DNA from: Piromyces finnis
Taxonomy: Eukaryota; Neocallimastigomycota; Neocallimastigomycetes; Neocallimastigales; Neocallimastigaceae
Assembly (NCBI GenBank): GCA_002104945.1
Contig: MCFH01000041.1
Span: 202,001-266,000 of the forward strand
Reading direction: 5' to 3'
DNA length: 64,000 nt
Shown here one piece after another: positions 30,936 through 44,100 of this stretch; the first letter of the stretch is position 1; each line of letters opens with the position of its first letter. The position numbers and the translations under genes are program-made. A model generated the notes under the pieces. That model was not told the origin of the DNA, ran no database searches, and worked only from the letters and a program-made list of their open reading frames with translations.

Positions 30936-32229
30936 ATGCTATTTAAGAAAAAATCAAAAATTGAAGGTATTTAAAAAAGTAATTAAAATAATTCAAAAAT
31001 TAATATTAATATATTATTTAAAATTCATATTGTATAAAATATTCAAGAAAATGTATTACCACCACCACCACCACCATACACACCAATTGAATATAAATGG
31101 AATATAAAAACAATTTTCCTTGGTTTTTTCCTTGGTTTAGAAGGTGTTAAAAATACATTAATACATGAAAAAACAAGAAATAAACTATTAAGAGATATTT
31201 TTTTATTTTTAAGTATTTCATTGACTATATATGTCCTTGGTTATCTCATAAGTATACCATTTCATTTATTGAAAATATTTAAACTTTTTGGATTTTCTAA
31301 TGCAGGATTTTTAGCTGAAACAATGGAAAAAATCTTGTTTTGGATAATAAGAATATACCCACAAGCAATTCTCTTAATAATCCGTTACATATATCCTAAA
31401 TACCTGGATGATTTATTTTTTGAATCATTTAAGGGATGTAAGTAATATTTATTTATATAGTTCATTAAATAAGTAGATAAAAAATTATTAGTTATAAAGT
31501 TTAAAATAAAGATAAAAAGGTGAAATTCCGTAAAAAAAAAAAAAAAAGTTTTGTCAATAGTAGCAATTATTAAATTTATTAGTTTAATATTTTACATATA
31601 TTATTATATATGTTAATATATTTATTATATTATCTTTTTTCTTTATATAAATAGATCCTATTATGAATGAAAAAGGTCAAGTTCCATCTCGTGAGCTTCT
31701 GGTAGCATTAAATTATGCTCAGCAACTATCTACACGAAAACCAAGTAGAAGCTATATTAAACTTTGTATCAACTATGTAAAAAGACTTTCAAAGAAACTA
31801 GTTAAAGGTTCAATAATATACATTTTAATATCATTACCAATTATTGGAAAGTTAATATTACCAGGGATGTTAGTAATGGCAATAAGTCAAATATTTCCAT
31901 TTAATTTCTCTTGCGGTATTGGTGTACTCACTGCTATTTTTCCATATGTAAAAAAGTTAGTGACAGCATTTCTCTTTAATTGTATATTTGGTATAAGAAC
32001 AATGAACAGAGAAGTATTAGAACCTTACTTTTGTCGTGTAAAAATGACTTCACAAGAAAAAATTGCATGGTTTAATATTTATGAACCCTTATTATTTGGC
32101 TTCATGAGTTTATTTTATATTTTATTCTTACAACCATGGTATGGACCATTATTTTTTGCTATTGCTCAAGGAGCTATTCCAACTTTATTGGTTGAAATAT
32201 TTAAATATCATCGACCAGAACTTAAATAA
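30936..32229 (+). CDS. multi-pass membrane protein, EI24/RRT8-LDS-like
   Basis: Model: join(30936..30966, 31048..31437, 31655..32229), 331 aa, all GT-AG. A short cytoplasmic N-terminus with a poly-Pro stretch (VLPPPPPPYTP) is followed by several hydrophobic segments: FLFLSISLTIYVLGYLIS, ILFWIIRIYPQAILLIIRY, IYILISLPIIGKLILPGMLV, LLFGFMSLFYILFL and LFFAIAQGAIPTLLV. The block REVLEPYFCRVKMTSQEKIAWF...PLLFGF before the last helices recalls fungal RRT8/LDS lipid-droplet and spore-wall proteins of the EI24-like group. That assignment is from memory of the pattern and is tentative. A role in lipid droplets or the endomembrane system would be inference. Confidence 0.75.
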
Positions 32230-33126
32230 TACACCCTATCTAAGATCAAATAATATTGTAAAATAAATTATAGTAATTATATACTTTTTTTTTTTTTTTT
32301 TTTTTTTGGAAAAAATTACGACTATTGCATTTAATCAAATCAACAATATAAGTGAATATATTAATTAAACCAACTTTTACAAAAAAAAAATAAACTGTAA
32401 GATAATATAATGAAATATAAAAATAAACCAAGCAAAAAAAAATTAACTGATGACAAGCTAATATTAATAGCAATAATAAAATTAATTAAAAATTTTAAAG
32501 TTACATTTATAAAGTAATTACTATAGTTTTGATAACAATTGAAAAAATTTCGAAAAAATACTTAATAAAAAAAAAAACTTCTTAATGATTAAAATATTTT
32601 GGTTTAAATAAATAATTTAAATTTTACAACAGCATTAATTTCATTATAATTCATATAAAAATTCTCAGAATTATATATTTGTTAATCTTTATTTCATTTT
32701 TAACTTATGACTTTTTTTTATGTATTTTTTTTTTTTTTTTTTTCATATATATTAAAATTAGTTACTAGCATAAAAAAAACTGAATAACAAATATTAATGG
32801 AATAGATTTTAAAACTGAAATTAATTAAATAAATAAATCAAAAAGATAATATTTAGATATTAATAAAAAATAAAACTAATAATAAAAATAAAATTAAATG
32901 GGTAAATAGTATATATATTAATAATATTTTATAACTAAATTTTGAAAAAAAAAAAAAAAAAAAAAAAATATAAATATATATTATAAAGATTTTTTTCTTC
33001 AAAAGTTTAATAATTAAATACTATATTCATCTTGTTTATATTATTCTGCTATATCATTCCATTTAAATTATTTATATGTTTTATATGTTTAACGATCAAA
33101 AGATAATTGCATTTAAATTATTTAGT

Positions 33127-33166
<40 letters not shown>

Positions 33167-33174
33167 TGTAAAAT
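32230..33174. other. convergent 3' flanks
   Basis: Spacer between the 3' ends of the membrane protein and G alpha genes. Poly-T and poly-A runs only; no coding signal. Confidence 0.6.
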
Positions 33175-35535
33175 CTACATAATTCCAGAATCCTTTAATG
33201 CATTCTATATAATGTCAAAATTAATTTTTAAAAAAGTAATAATAATAATTATTATAAATTGTTAGTATATCATTGATTTACTTGCCAATTATAAAAAATA
33301 AATTAATATTATTACCTGTACAATTGTGGTATATACAGAGAAAAATACGTGTTTTATCTAATTATTTTTTTTTATTTAAATTATATATAAAAACTTAGTA
33401 TATATGTATATTTTTTTCTCATTTTATATATAACTTTTTAATATGATACAAACATTTTTAGTATCTGTAGCTTGAGTTAAACTTTATAAAGAGATAAATA
33501 AAAATAATAAAAATAAAAATTAATATTATTAGTAGTAAAATTTATTTATTATATAATAGACTATATGAAAAAAAAAAAAAAAAAAAAAAAAGTATTTAAA
33601 ATATATACTGAGGAAATATAGCCAATTTTGCTTTATTTTTTTGTAAAAATTTATCTCTTATAAATTGCGCTGCTTTTTTTGGATCTTTTTCACCTATTAA
33701 TTACATATTGAAATTAATATTAGTTTTAATTGTTTATTATATTAAAAAAAACTTTTATATATATATATATATATACCCGAATAATCAGGGAAGAATTTTT
33801 CTAATGGCTATTATTATTTATAAAATAGAAAGTTAGTTAAATAAAAAAAAATGATGGTTATTTAATGAATTATATAATAATTATTGTTTTTTTTTATTAT
33901 ATTTCAAAATCCTTACAATATTCTTTAGTTTTAAAACAAATAAATCATATTTATTTAAAAACAAAATAATTGAAGTTCTTATAAACCATCTACTATTAAC
34001 GACTGAATCAAAAAGCATTAGACTCTCTACCATTCGGTTCTATTATACAGTGAGAAAAGAAAATGCCAGTTAGCATAATTTTAAATAAAAATTATATTCA
34101 TATTTATATGTAATATAAAATAATTACTTGAGTATTATCTTCTATTAATGTTTGGTCATATTCTGAAAGTGCTACACAAAATATAATTGATGTTACAGCT
34201 TCAAAACAACTAATCTATTATTTCAAAATTTATAATATATATAATTATATATATGTATATATATATAATATTAATAAATTATATATTTAAAATATTTCTT
34301 TTTTTTTTTTTAAGAATATTAAATTTACCCATTTTCTTCTTTCTGATCTTTGCCCTCCAACATCGAATAAACTATTGAATATTAAAAAAAAATTTTATTT
34401 TTTTTTTTGATTTTTTTTAATAACTACACAAAAAAACATTGAAATAATTTAAAAATATAGCATAGTATTTATTTATGGTAAGAAAATATTTATTTACTGT
34501 ATATTAAGTTCTTCATATGTAAAATGTGTTTCAGTTATACCGGTTGTTTTACATCTAGCACATAATATATCTTGTTCAGTAGGTAAATAATCCTGCTCTC
34601 CAATTCTTAATACATTATCAAAAAAGCTATAGGATTAAATATTAAACATATATTAATAAAATATAATTACCAAAAATTATTATTGGCTTATTAAATTTTA
34701 GATCTAAAATAATATATATAAAATAGTTTTAAATCAATCATTACTATCGAGTGGAATCAATGAGGTAATATTGTTGAGGATGTTCATAACAATATGTCAT
34801 AATTTTTTCAGTGTTTTCATCATTTATAACTTTATAAATATCATTAGCAAGTTCCTTTGTTACTTTACATGTACATATGATCATTTCTTTATCATTTTCT
34901 AATCTATCAGCAATTTCCTTGGTATCATTTTATTAATTAATGGAATTTGAAGTCAAATTATATAATAATACATTAATTAATTCGTTTATTCTTATTTATA
35001 ATAATAATAACTGATTTAATAACACAACATTCTATTATTAATACATACTTGAGTTTCATCCGATGAAAAAGGTTGATTCATACATTTTGCATATTCTATC
35101 ATAGCAAAAAAACAATCCAATACATTTTGATATATTGTTGATTTATAGGCTTCTAATTCTTCTTGCATATAACCATTTTGATTAATAATTTTCATTTGTT
35201 TAAAAATAGTTGATTTTCCTGATTCACCAGGACCTTATTATAATTAATCATTTTTATAATTATTATTATCATCATTATTTAATAATTTAATTAATTCGAT
35301 ATATTTATGAACATTTGTGACAAATTTTATATAATATATATATTTAAGCAATTTAACTTTTAAAAACAAAAAAAAAAAAGATATCGTTTTTTTTTATTTA
35401 AATTTTACCTAACAAAAGCATCTTATATTCTTTTTTTAGCCTTTGTTTATCTTTTTGAATTGCTTTATCAATCATATCTGATTTTGATTTTTCTTCCTTC
35501 TCTTCCTTAGAACGGAAGCATCCGAAGAGTTGCAT
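33175..35535 (-). CDS. heterotrimeric G-protein alpha subunit
   Basis: Twelve exons on the minus strand: complement(join(33175..33204, 33316..33357, 33454..33481, 33609..33693, 33777..33807, 33917..34039, 34128..34214, 34329..34371, 34498..34626, 34745..34917, 35049..35233, 35409..35535)), 360 aa, the normal family size. No single exon makes a long ORF. Landmarks in order: P-loop [12 protein letters not shown] (residues about 40-51), [10 protein letters not shown] (switch I), [12 protein letters not shown] (switch II with catalytic Gln), [14 protein letters not shown] and C-terminus ALKDSGIM. It relays receptor signals by GTP binding at the plasma membrane. Oddities: P-loop has Pro where Ala is usual; the start MQLFGCF lacks the MG myristoylation context although a Cys is near; TQAT replaces TCAT; Ser replaces the pertussis-toxin Cys. 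One donor is GTTTGT (33453). Every junction preserves frame. Confidence 0.93.
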
Positions 35536-37210
35536 ACACACCTTTTTTTTTTTTTTTTAATGAAAAATATATATTATGTTATATTAATATTCTCTCTCAT
35601 ATTATTGGAATGAACCATATATATATATTTGTGAAAATATGTAAAACTTACTATAATAGAAATAACATATCACCATTTTCATATATATATTTAATTAATT
35701 AAATAATTATATTTATTTATTTATTTATTATAATTTCATTAAAAATTATATAAATTACTTTTGATGCTACTGAAATTCTAATTGCTTAATTTATAATATT
35801 ACTTGAAATATCCAAAAAAAAAAAAAAAAAAAAATGGTGATAAAAAGAAAGAAATATCTTGTAATGATAAAAATTAAATAGTGAATAATTTTCTTTCTCT
35901 AATTATTTATTTTTCCACAAATATATTTATTACAGTATATGTTAAATGATAAAGAATAGATGAAAATTTGTAATACGTATATTGTTTTTATTTTGCTTAG
36001 TTTTTTCTTTTTTTTTTTTTTTTTATTCCTTTATAATATCTTTATATAATATATATAATATAATATTAGTTTTTCTTTTTCCCCTGTATTAATTTACTTT
36101 CAAATTTTATTATAATGAATATCAGATAAAACAAGTATGAAATTATTTATTGCTTCACATAATTCATATAATTACATATTATTGTTTTTATTCTTATTTT
36201 CTTCAGGTTTTCCAATTATATGTTTCGATAATGTTAATTATATATTTCGGATTTTAGATAATATTTCAAAAAAATTTTTTTTTTTTTTTGTATATTTTAT
36301 ATTTTATATTGTATATTTTGCTTTTTTATCTAATGCATATGTATATTTATTAAGATATTTATAAAATATGTTAATCTATGATATATTTATATTATGGTTA
36401 AAGAGATTTAAATAATAAAAATTATGTATATAGGTATATAGAAAATAATATTTCTGATTTATAATTTTAACTTCTTTTATAAACATCTTTATATTAATAT
36501 CATTATTTGTGTGTTTTTTAATTCCATTTTTTTTTTCGTAATTTCTAAATATTAAACTAACATGAAATATATCCTCTCGAAAATATTTATTTATTTATTT
36601 ATTTATTTTTTTTTTTTTTTTTGAAATAATCGTCATAGAAGAAAATTAAAATATATATAAAATCCGCATATTCTTTAGATATTATATATTATTACAGTCT
36701 TGTAAATACTTGATATATAGTTGATTATTATTCTCAGAAATATTGTAATATTGTAATATATAGTAATATAATATATCTTGAACATTCAACTAACCATTAC
36801 TACTTTGTATATTTTTTATATACTTAATATTTTAACTTAAATTTTTTCGGTATATTAAATAAAGAAAGGTATAAAAATTTCTTTGGTATATTAAATAAAA
36901 AAAGGTATAAAAATTTCTTAGATATATTAACTAAAAGTGATATCTTCAATCCAGTATAAAAGGGAAAAAATATAAAATATAAAAGAAAAAAAAAAGGTTT
37001 AATCTAGTTACTCAACTCCATCATTATAATATAATGAATGTTATATTATTAAAAGTCTTAAATTATATTATTTTAACTCAATCAAACTATAATGAAATAT
37101 TTTTATCTTTCTCTCTCTATAAATTACTTTAACTATATTTTTATAAAATCTTATTTCGTAATATAAAGAACTAGTAGTTAAAAATAAAATTAAGATTTTC
37201 TAAAAAAAAA

Positions 37211-37276
<66 letters not shown>
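37211..37276. repeat. AAT microsatellite
   Basis: About 22 uninterrupted AAT units in intergenic DNA. Confidence 0.95.
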
Positions 37277-37820
37277 CTTTATAAATAAATATATATATTT
37301 CATTGATTAATTTTTTTATTAATAATATTTATAAAATACTAATATAATAAAAATAAAGTTACCATCTTATTATTTAAAAATAATATTTACCACCATTAAA
37401 AAGAATATAAGAAAAAAAAAAAAAAACTTACATTTATAGTTAAAATATAATATTAAATTTTATTCAATATTGAAGAAAAGAAAAAAATATTAATACAAAA
37501 AAAAAGGTTTTACTTCAATTTTGGTATTTAAAATTAATTACCATAAACTATAAAATAAAATAGTTCTCTTTTTTGTAAATTTTAATTAAAATGTAAATTC
37601 TTTAACAAAATTTTTACTTTCTTTTTTATTCTTTACCCTATTTAAAAACAAGTCAATTTTTTTCATGATGCTCATATTAACATTATTACATTATTTTATA
37701 TCATTACCTATGTAGTTTAATTATTCTTTACCATTTCAAATCTTGCTTTTATATATATATATTTATAAATAATAATATAATTATAAAATGTTTATAAAAA
37801 AAAAGTATCTTTTTAAAAAT

Positions 37821-38066
<246 letters not shown>

Positions 38067-38552
38067 ATTATTATTAAGTGAAACTATATAAAATTTTAAG
38101 TTAATTTTTGTTACTCAATTAAATATTTGATGTTTCATTAGGTATAGTTTTAATTTGATTTTTCATTACCAGTCGGTAGTGAAAAAAACAAAAGTCGAAA
38201 TATTTAATATTATCATAAAGATTTATGATAATAATTATACATTATAAATTATTATTAAATGTATTGATATATATTATTATTTTTAAATATCTTTTGTGTT
38301 TTATAAAAATAATTAAAATTATTTCCTAACTTTTCATTATTAAATAATAAAGATTATTTAAAAAACACATCCATATAAAAAATAATTAAATGGTATTAAT
38401 ATCATAAAAATAAATAATTATTCAATATATATTTACTATAAATAATATATTCATATATATATATGTAAATACTTATTTATTTTAATAATATTTACACCAC
38501 CATTATCATTTATCTATTTTTAATAAATCTACATAATCATTGTTATTTGACT

Positions 38553-39134
38553 TTATACTAAATTATAGAAACAAAGAGCTATACCAAACATTTGCACATA
38601 ATCAACCCATGGGGATACTTCAATATAAAAATCAAAATCTGTATCCTTCATAATACCAAAAGAACATATTAAAGTTTCATTTTCACAATCTCTGTTACAA
38701 TAAACGGAATATTTAGTTTTGGTTTCATTAAATAATATGGTTAATACTTCATGCTGATTTGTAATTTTATTAAAAAAAAACATTTCATATTTTTTTAATT
38801 CGATTGAATTAAAAAATTTAATAAAGGAGAGTATTTCATTTCTGTCTTCCCCGGAATATATGAAATATTTCATGGAGTTTTGGATAAAGGTATTAATAAT
38901 AGGAAAATTCAGATTATCATATACAATAATTCCTCTATATATAAATCCACAATTATATAATTCTTCTCCTTCACTATTCAAAATAATAACAGAATTATTT
39001 GAATAATTACTACAACTCACTCTTAAATAAAATACATCATGTCTTTTTGAAATATAATTAAAATCAACATTGGATATTAGGTGATCTGGAATACTAATTT
39101 CTTTGTTATATTCAATTAACTCGTTATTAGACAT
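38553..39134 (-). CDS. LURP-one-like (tubby C-terminal-like) protein
   Basis: Single-exon 193-aa ORF on the minus strand. Blocks fitting the LURP-one/Tubby-C-like fold are visible: FYLRVSCSNYSNNSVIILNSEGEELY near the start, a middle strand-rich region, and a final PWVDYVQMFGIALCFYNLV, like the family's closing helix (PGVDYALILAL type). Members are related to phospholipid scramblases and are small membrane-associated or soluble barrels of mostly unknown function. No membrane helix or signal peptide is seen. Rich in Phe, Tyr, Asn and Ile, as expected from the base composition. Function is not assigned. Confidence 0.7.
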   Translation of the reverse strand: MSNNELIEYNKEISIPDHLISNVDFNYISKRHDVFYLRVSCSNYSNNSVIILNSEGEELYNCGFIYRGIIVYDNLNFPIINTFIQNSMKYFIYSGEDRNEILSFIKFFNSIELKKYEMFFFNKITNQHEVLTILFNETKTKYSVYCNRDCENETLICSFGIMKDTDFDFYIEVSPWVDYVQMFGIALCFYNLV

Positions 39135-39990
39135 AATATTACATATTTATTTAAAATACTTTATATAATTTTATTATTAGATTTACATAAAAATTATATC
39201 AATAGTTTGATTTCATATATTTAAATAGAAAAAAACATCAATATTTATATTTTTTTTAATTAATAAAAGTATATTTAAGAGAACATTCTTTTTTTTTTTT
39301 TTTTTTTTTTTAATTTTTACTATATTATACACATAATATATTCTTTTTAAATATTAAAAAGTAACATAAAATTAAATTTTATTTAAAAAGTTTAATGTTT
39401 ATTTAATAAACATAATAAATATATAAGGATATTAATATTTTTAATATATTTTTAGGCAGTGGATTAAACTTTAATTTATATTTATTATGTTTAAATAGTT
39501 AAATAATAAAAAAAAAATCAAACTGCCTTTTTTAAAAAGATAATAATTATATATAATATGTATAATATTTTATTTAAAAAAAAAGGGTAAAAACTACTTT
39601 AAATGTTTTTTTTTTTTTTTTAATTCATAAATATATACCATACCTTTAAGAATTAAAATATTTAAAAAAAAAAAAAATTTCATTTAAAAACTTTAGTGGA
39701 TGATTTAAATTTTTTTTGTACTACATAATTTAAAAAAAAAAAAAAAAATTACTGCCTATATATTAATTATTAAATTAAAACTAAAGCTTGGGAAAACTTG
39801 AAATAATTTAAAAATATAACTTTTATACCTTTAATCTTATATACTTTTATAGCATTAAACTTAATGGAAATTATTTTTATTTAAATAAATGCATTTAAAA
39901 CCTATTAAATATTCACTTTAAAATAAAATGACGTATAACTAGGAATGAGTTTTAATTGAATATTTCATTTAGGAAGTATAATTTTGTTAT
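39135..39990. other. AT-rich intergenic
   Basis: Mostly A/T runs; no gene. It ends at the T run (A tail on the minus strand) of the SINE-like element. Confidence 0.55.
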
Positions 39991-40531
39991 TTTTTTTTTA
40001 ACTTCCGAGTGCATTTCTCCCATCGATCAGAGTTAGCTCCAATGGTGGTTCTTAGAGAAACGTTGGCTCATTCCTATTGCTAGGTGGTTGTGACCCTCCT
40101 GGTCTGTCATACTGTTTCTTCATCTTCGACGCTCACTTAATCCATGTACATTAGATGCATGTCGTTGTACGATATTTCACAACTACAATGCTAAGCCTCT
40201 TATAGTCAATTTGATCACGTGTCAACCGCCCCCTAATGTTTACACTTAAATTGATTAAGGAATATTATGTGTTTTTGGTATAGCCTAAGTCACCACTTAT
40301 TAAGTTCTAATTTGGAATGTACCATGTACACTAGACCCTCTCAGGCCGGCTAGACGAGTGTTATTATCATAGTAGTAAATTAGAAAGTTCATTTATACTT
40401 ACCTGAATATCATAGCCCAACCCAGTGGGAAAATCCACAGGCACTGACATCTGCGGGGTCGAACCAGAAGCCTTATGTATGCTAAGGAAACGCCTTAACA
40501 ACCAGGATAAAAACTGGAACGACTCCTGTTA
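39991..40531 (-). mobile_element. tRNA-derived SINE-like element with LINE-related tail
   Basis: A sharply bounded 0.54-kb island of mixed base composition in AT-only flanks, read on the minus strand. Near its 5' end is a tRNA-like head: an A-box-like TGGTTGTTAAGG (40504-40493) and a perfect B box GGTTCGACCCC (40465-40455), with a CCTTA/TAAGG anticodon-like stem between them. The acceptor arms do not pair, so it is not a working tRNA. Near the 3' end, 40121-40085 matches LINE positions 28227-28266 in 34 of 37 bases plus a 3-base gap. The element ends in GTTA(n), like the LINE. Known: SINEs often carry a tRNA Pol III promoter and the 3' tail of the LINE that mobilises them. No clear target-site duplication was found, and the exact 5' end is uncertain. 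Confidence 0.7.
40455..40504 (-). promoter_or_regulatory. internal Pol III promoter (A and B boxes) of SINE-like element
   Basis: A box TGGTTGTTAAGG and B box GGTTCGACCCC with 27 bases between them, close to tRNA gene spacing. The B box fits the GGTTCGANNCC consensus fully. Whether it is still transcribed is unknown. Confidence 0.65.
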
Positions 40532-40540
40532 ACTAAAATC

Positions 40541-41129
40541 TTTTTTTTTCTTACACTTTTATTTCTAAAATTTATTATTATCCTTTTTTTACAATATTAT
40601 CAAAAAAAAAAAAATATATATATATATATATATAACACTAAAATTATAAAGATTTTTAAAGCTGTCTTTTTTTTATATAATTTTAAAATTTTATTTTGTT
40701 AAAAGATATAAGGTAATTTAGTATTATAAAAAGAAAAAAATAATTCAGATATTATTTAAAAAATATATTTTTGGTTACTTCTTTTTTCTTTAATATGATA
40801 CATATATTATATATAATATAAAAAATTTACAATTCATTAAATGTTAAAAGAAAATAAAATAATATAGATTTGGTAATAAGGGATTTATAATATCATATAT
40901 TTAAAAAATAATGGATTATGATTTAATTGAAATTAATATATATAAGATTTATAATGATTATTCTTATAGGCATAAAATACTCCTCTTTTTTTTCATTATT
41001 TTTGTTTTGAATTCTATATAAACTACTATTAAAAAAAATTTTAAATCTAATTAAAAATAATATTTTTTACCCTTATGATAATCACTTAGCCTATTTATAT
41101 ATATATTTCTTTTTCTATACAATGTCTAT
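40541..41129. other. 3' flank of myosin V gene
   Basis: AT-rich, with (AT)n near 40612-40635. No gene seen. Confidence 0.55.
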
Positions 41130-44100
41130 TTAGTTTAATTCTAATAAACATTTAATTAAGAATAAGTCAGCCCAAGCTGGCATACCAGAGGTATCGATCT
41201 TGTCAACAGTTCTAAGTGGTGGCTTATCGAATTCAACATCATCCATATCAAGTAATAAGGTATCATTATTTTCTGAAATAGTTCTGAAGGAAACTGACTT
41301 TAATAATTCTGGAGAAACTGGGTTTTCAAAGTCAACTGGGTAATATAATGAAAGGAACTTCTTAATTTGAGATGGATTTAATAAGAAACAAATATCAAAG
41401 ATGATTTCAATATCACGTGGGGAAGATTTGTTTAATTGTAAAAGCTTAGCAGCTTGTAATAATCTTTCAAGGTGAAGAGCACCTTCTGGAATTTGATGTT
41501 CATCACACCATTCTTCTAACTTAGAAAGGTTGTATTGGATTTGCATACCACGCTTCCAAGTACAGAAGTTCTTTCTCATAATTAAGTGGTTGAAAGCAGT
41601 AACACCAAGTAAACGAATAAGTTCACATAAGATTTGACGAGCAATAGATTCTTCAACATAGAAACAGATCAAGACCTTGCTAATCTTAGATAATAAGAAT
41701 AATAAGTGATCGATAGTGTATTGGTTTTGTGGAGCCTTAATCTTGTTCCAGAGACCACCATTCTTCTTACAGATAAAGCTTGGTAAGGCTTGGTATTCAA
41801 TAATAGCTGGAACAGCCATAACAGCAAGTCTCTTCTTTAATTCCTTCATCCATCCGTAGTATAATCTAACAAGTAAGTTATCAAGATCGTTTAAGATCTT
41901 AATTAAGACCTTATTACCGTCACTTTCCATTCTGTAGCGGCTTCTGCTTCTGCTAGCTTCCTTAGTACGAATAGTTTCAACAACACAACTTAATTCATAA
42001 GTATTAGAGAGCCAGAAGCAAGAAATGTAATCATCTTCGAATCTTAAGGCGACATTTTGGATAGCAGCAATAACCTTGGAAGAGAGGGTTTGAAGACGAG
42101 CTAATAAACCATGTTTCATTAACTTTAACATACAAGTACCAATAATGTGAGCTGGGAAGAGAATATCCTTACGTTCAATCTTTTGAGTAGAGTTTGGAAG
42201 TGGAATCTTTAAGTTCATAATTAATCCATCAATAATTTCTTGTTCAAGTGATTCATCTTCTAAGATCTTAAGACTGCATTCATCTTCAAGAGATTGAGTT
42301 TCTTGTTCCTTAGTTTGTTCATTAACTGGGGCATCAGTAGCAGCTGGAGCTTCAGTCTTAACTTCAACACTTTCATTTCTAACTCTAGAAAGTTGACGAA
42401 TTGGTCTGTCAACAACGTTTAACATAGCAGTACGAGTATCAACACTTGGTATTCTACTTCTGTTACGGTTAGAAGATCTTCCTCTAACACGAGATACTGA
42501 AGTGGAACGACCAACACGTTCATCAGCATCATAAAGATAATCCTTACCAGAAATGGCCTTTTGTAATTGATCCTTTAAGCTAGCAATTTCACGCTTCATT
42601 TGGGCAACTTGAGCACTGTTATCGTCAGCTTGACCACGACGAGTGTTGATTTCATTAAGTTGGTTGCTATTTTCTTCTCTTTGTTTTTCTAATTGACGTT
42701 CTAATTCAGCAATTCTTTCATCTCTTTCAGCAATAGACTTCTTGTTATCAGCCTTTAACTTTTCAACAGTAGCTTCTAAGTTAGCCTTAGCTTCCTTTAA
42801 TTCAGATATTTCACGAAGTTGTTCAGCATTACCTTCAGAAGCTTGTTCGGTAGAATCCTTGTAACGAGTATCCAAACGATCGAATTTTTCCTTCCAAATC
42901 TTAATTTGAGATTCCATAGTTTCAATCTTTTGAGCATATTCCTTAGTTTCATTTTCCTTTTGAGCTAAAGATTGAGATAATTCGAATACCTTGTTTTCTA
43001 ATTGGTAGTTCAACTTCTTAATATGAGTAATACTCTTAGCTTCAATCTTCAATTGAGTGTAAGTCTTTTGAGCAAAGATACGACGAATACAAGATTGAAC
43101 AAAGATAATATTCTTTCTAGCATCTTGGTACTTATGGCGTTCTCTTTGACCACGGAAGACCTTTTGAATCTTAATAGCAGCATTGTCACGACGTAATTGT
43201 TGTAATTGCTTACGAGCAATGTAACCACGAATTTGACTTTGAATAGCAATGGCACTTTCGCGTTGTTGTAAGTAAGTCTTTCTGGCAATGTAACCACGAG
43301 CATACTTTTGAATAGTAATAGAAGCTTGAGTTTCACGAATTTCACGACACTTAAGTTCAGCAACCTTACGTCTAATAGCATTTTGTACAAAGAGAGCAGC
43401 TTCCTTAGTTTCATTGTAACGACGATGGTAGATGAAACGACGAGCATTCTTTTGTACAAGAACAACACATTGGCGAAGTCTTTCAGTTCTAAGCTTTTCA
43501 AAGTAAGCTAACATACCAGCACGGAAGAAAATCTTGGTTTCACCAACTTGGTACTTGTCCTTATCAGAAATTAATAACTTAACAATGTTAAGAGAGAATT
43601 CACGTGGGTCATCAAACTTCCAATGTTGAGAATTAACCAATAAGTAATATCTTTCAACAAATTCTTGGAATGTCCAACGAGTTGGATAACCAGCACAACT
43701 AATACGAATAGTTTCTAAGACACCACAAGCTCTAAGTTGAGAAAGAACCATTTGTGGTTCAAATTCAAATGCAACCTTAGCTTGATTTGGCTTAATACAA
43801 CGAATGTAGTGAGAATCAGTAGATCTAATGGTATTCATTAATTCAATTAATGAGGCCTTGAAAATAGAACCAAGAGTGTTCTTATTATTCTTAGACTTAG
43901 CCTTGAAACCTGGTCTGGTTGGTGGTGGTGGAGTATCTTCCTTTGGTTTTGGTAAAGTAGTTAATTCACGAATGAATTCAGATTCACTGTTTTGTAAAAG
44001 ATTAAGAAGTTCATCAGAGACAGTATCCTTGTTCTTTTCAATGAAACCATCAATTTGGTAAGTAACATCAAGAGCATAGTGAGCAATAGTGAAGTCAGAT

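Noticed and set aside
36137-36364. 75-aa hydrophobic ORF (MKLFIASHNSYN...)
   Set aside because: Composition is Phe/Tyr/Ile/Leu from T-rich sequence and there is no homology. The signal-like start is probably chance.
40430-40510. Functional tRNA gene on the minus strand
   Set aside because: A and B boxes and an anticodon-like stem are present, but the acceptor strands do not pair and the anticodon loop lacks the expected U at position 33.
40391-40540. U1 snRNA gene on the plus strand (ATACTTACCTG start)
   Set aside because: The 11-base match is exact, but I do not recognise the U1 70K-binding loop, the usual stem-loops or an Sm site downstream. The A/B boxes and LINE similarity on the other strand explain the island better.
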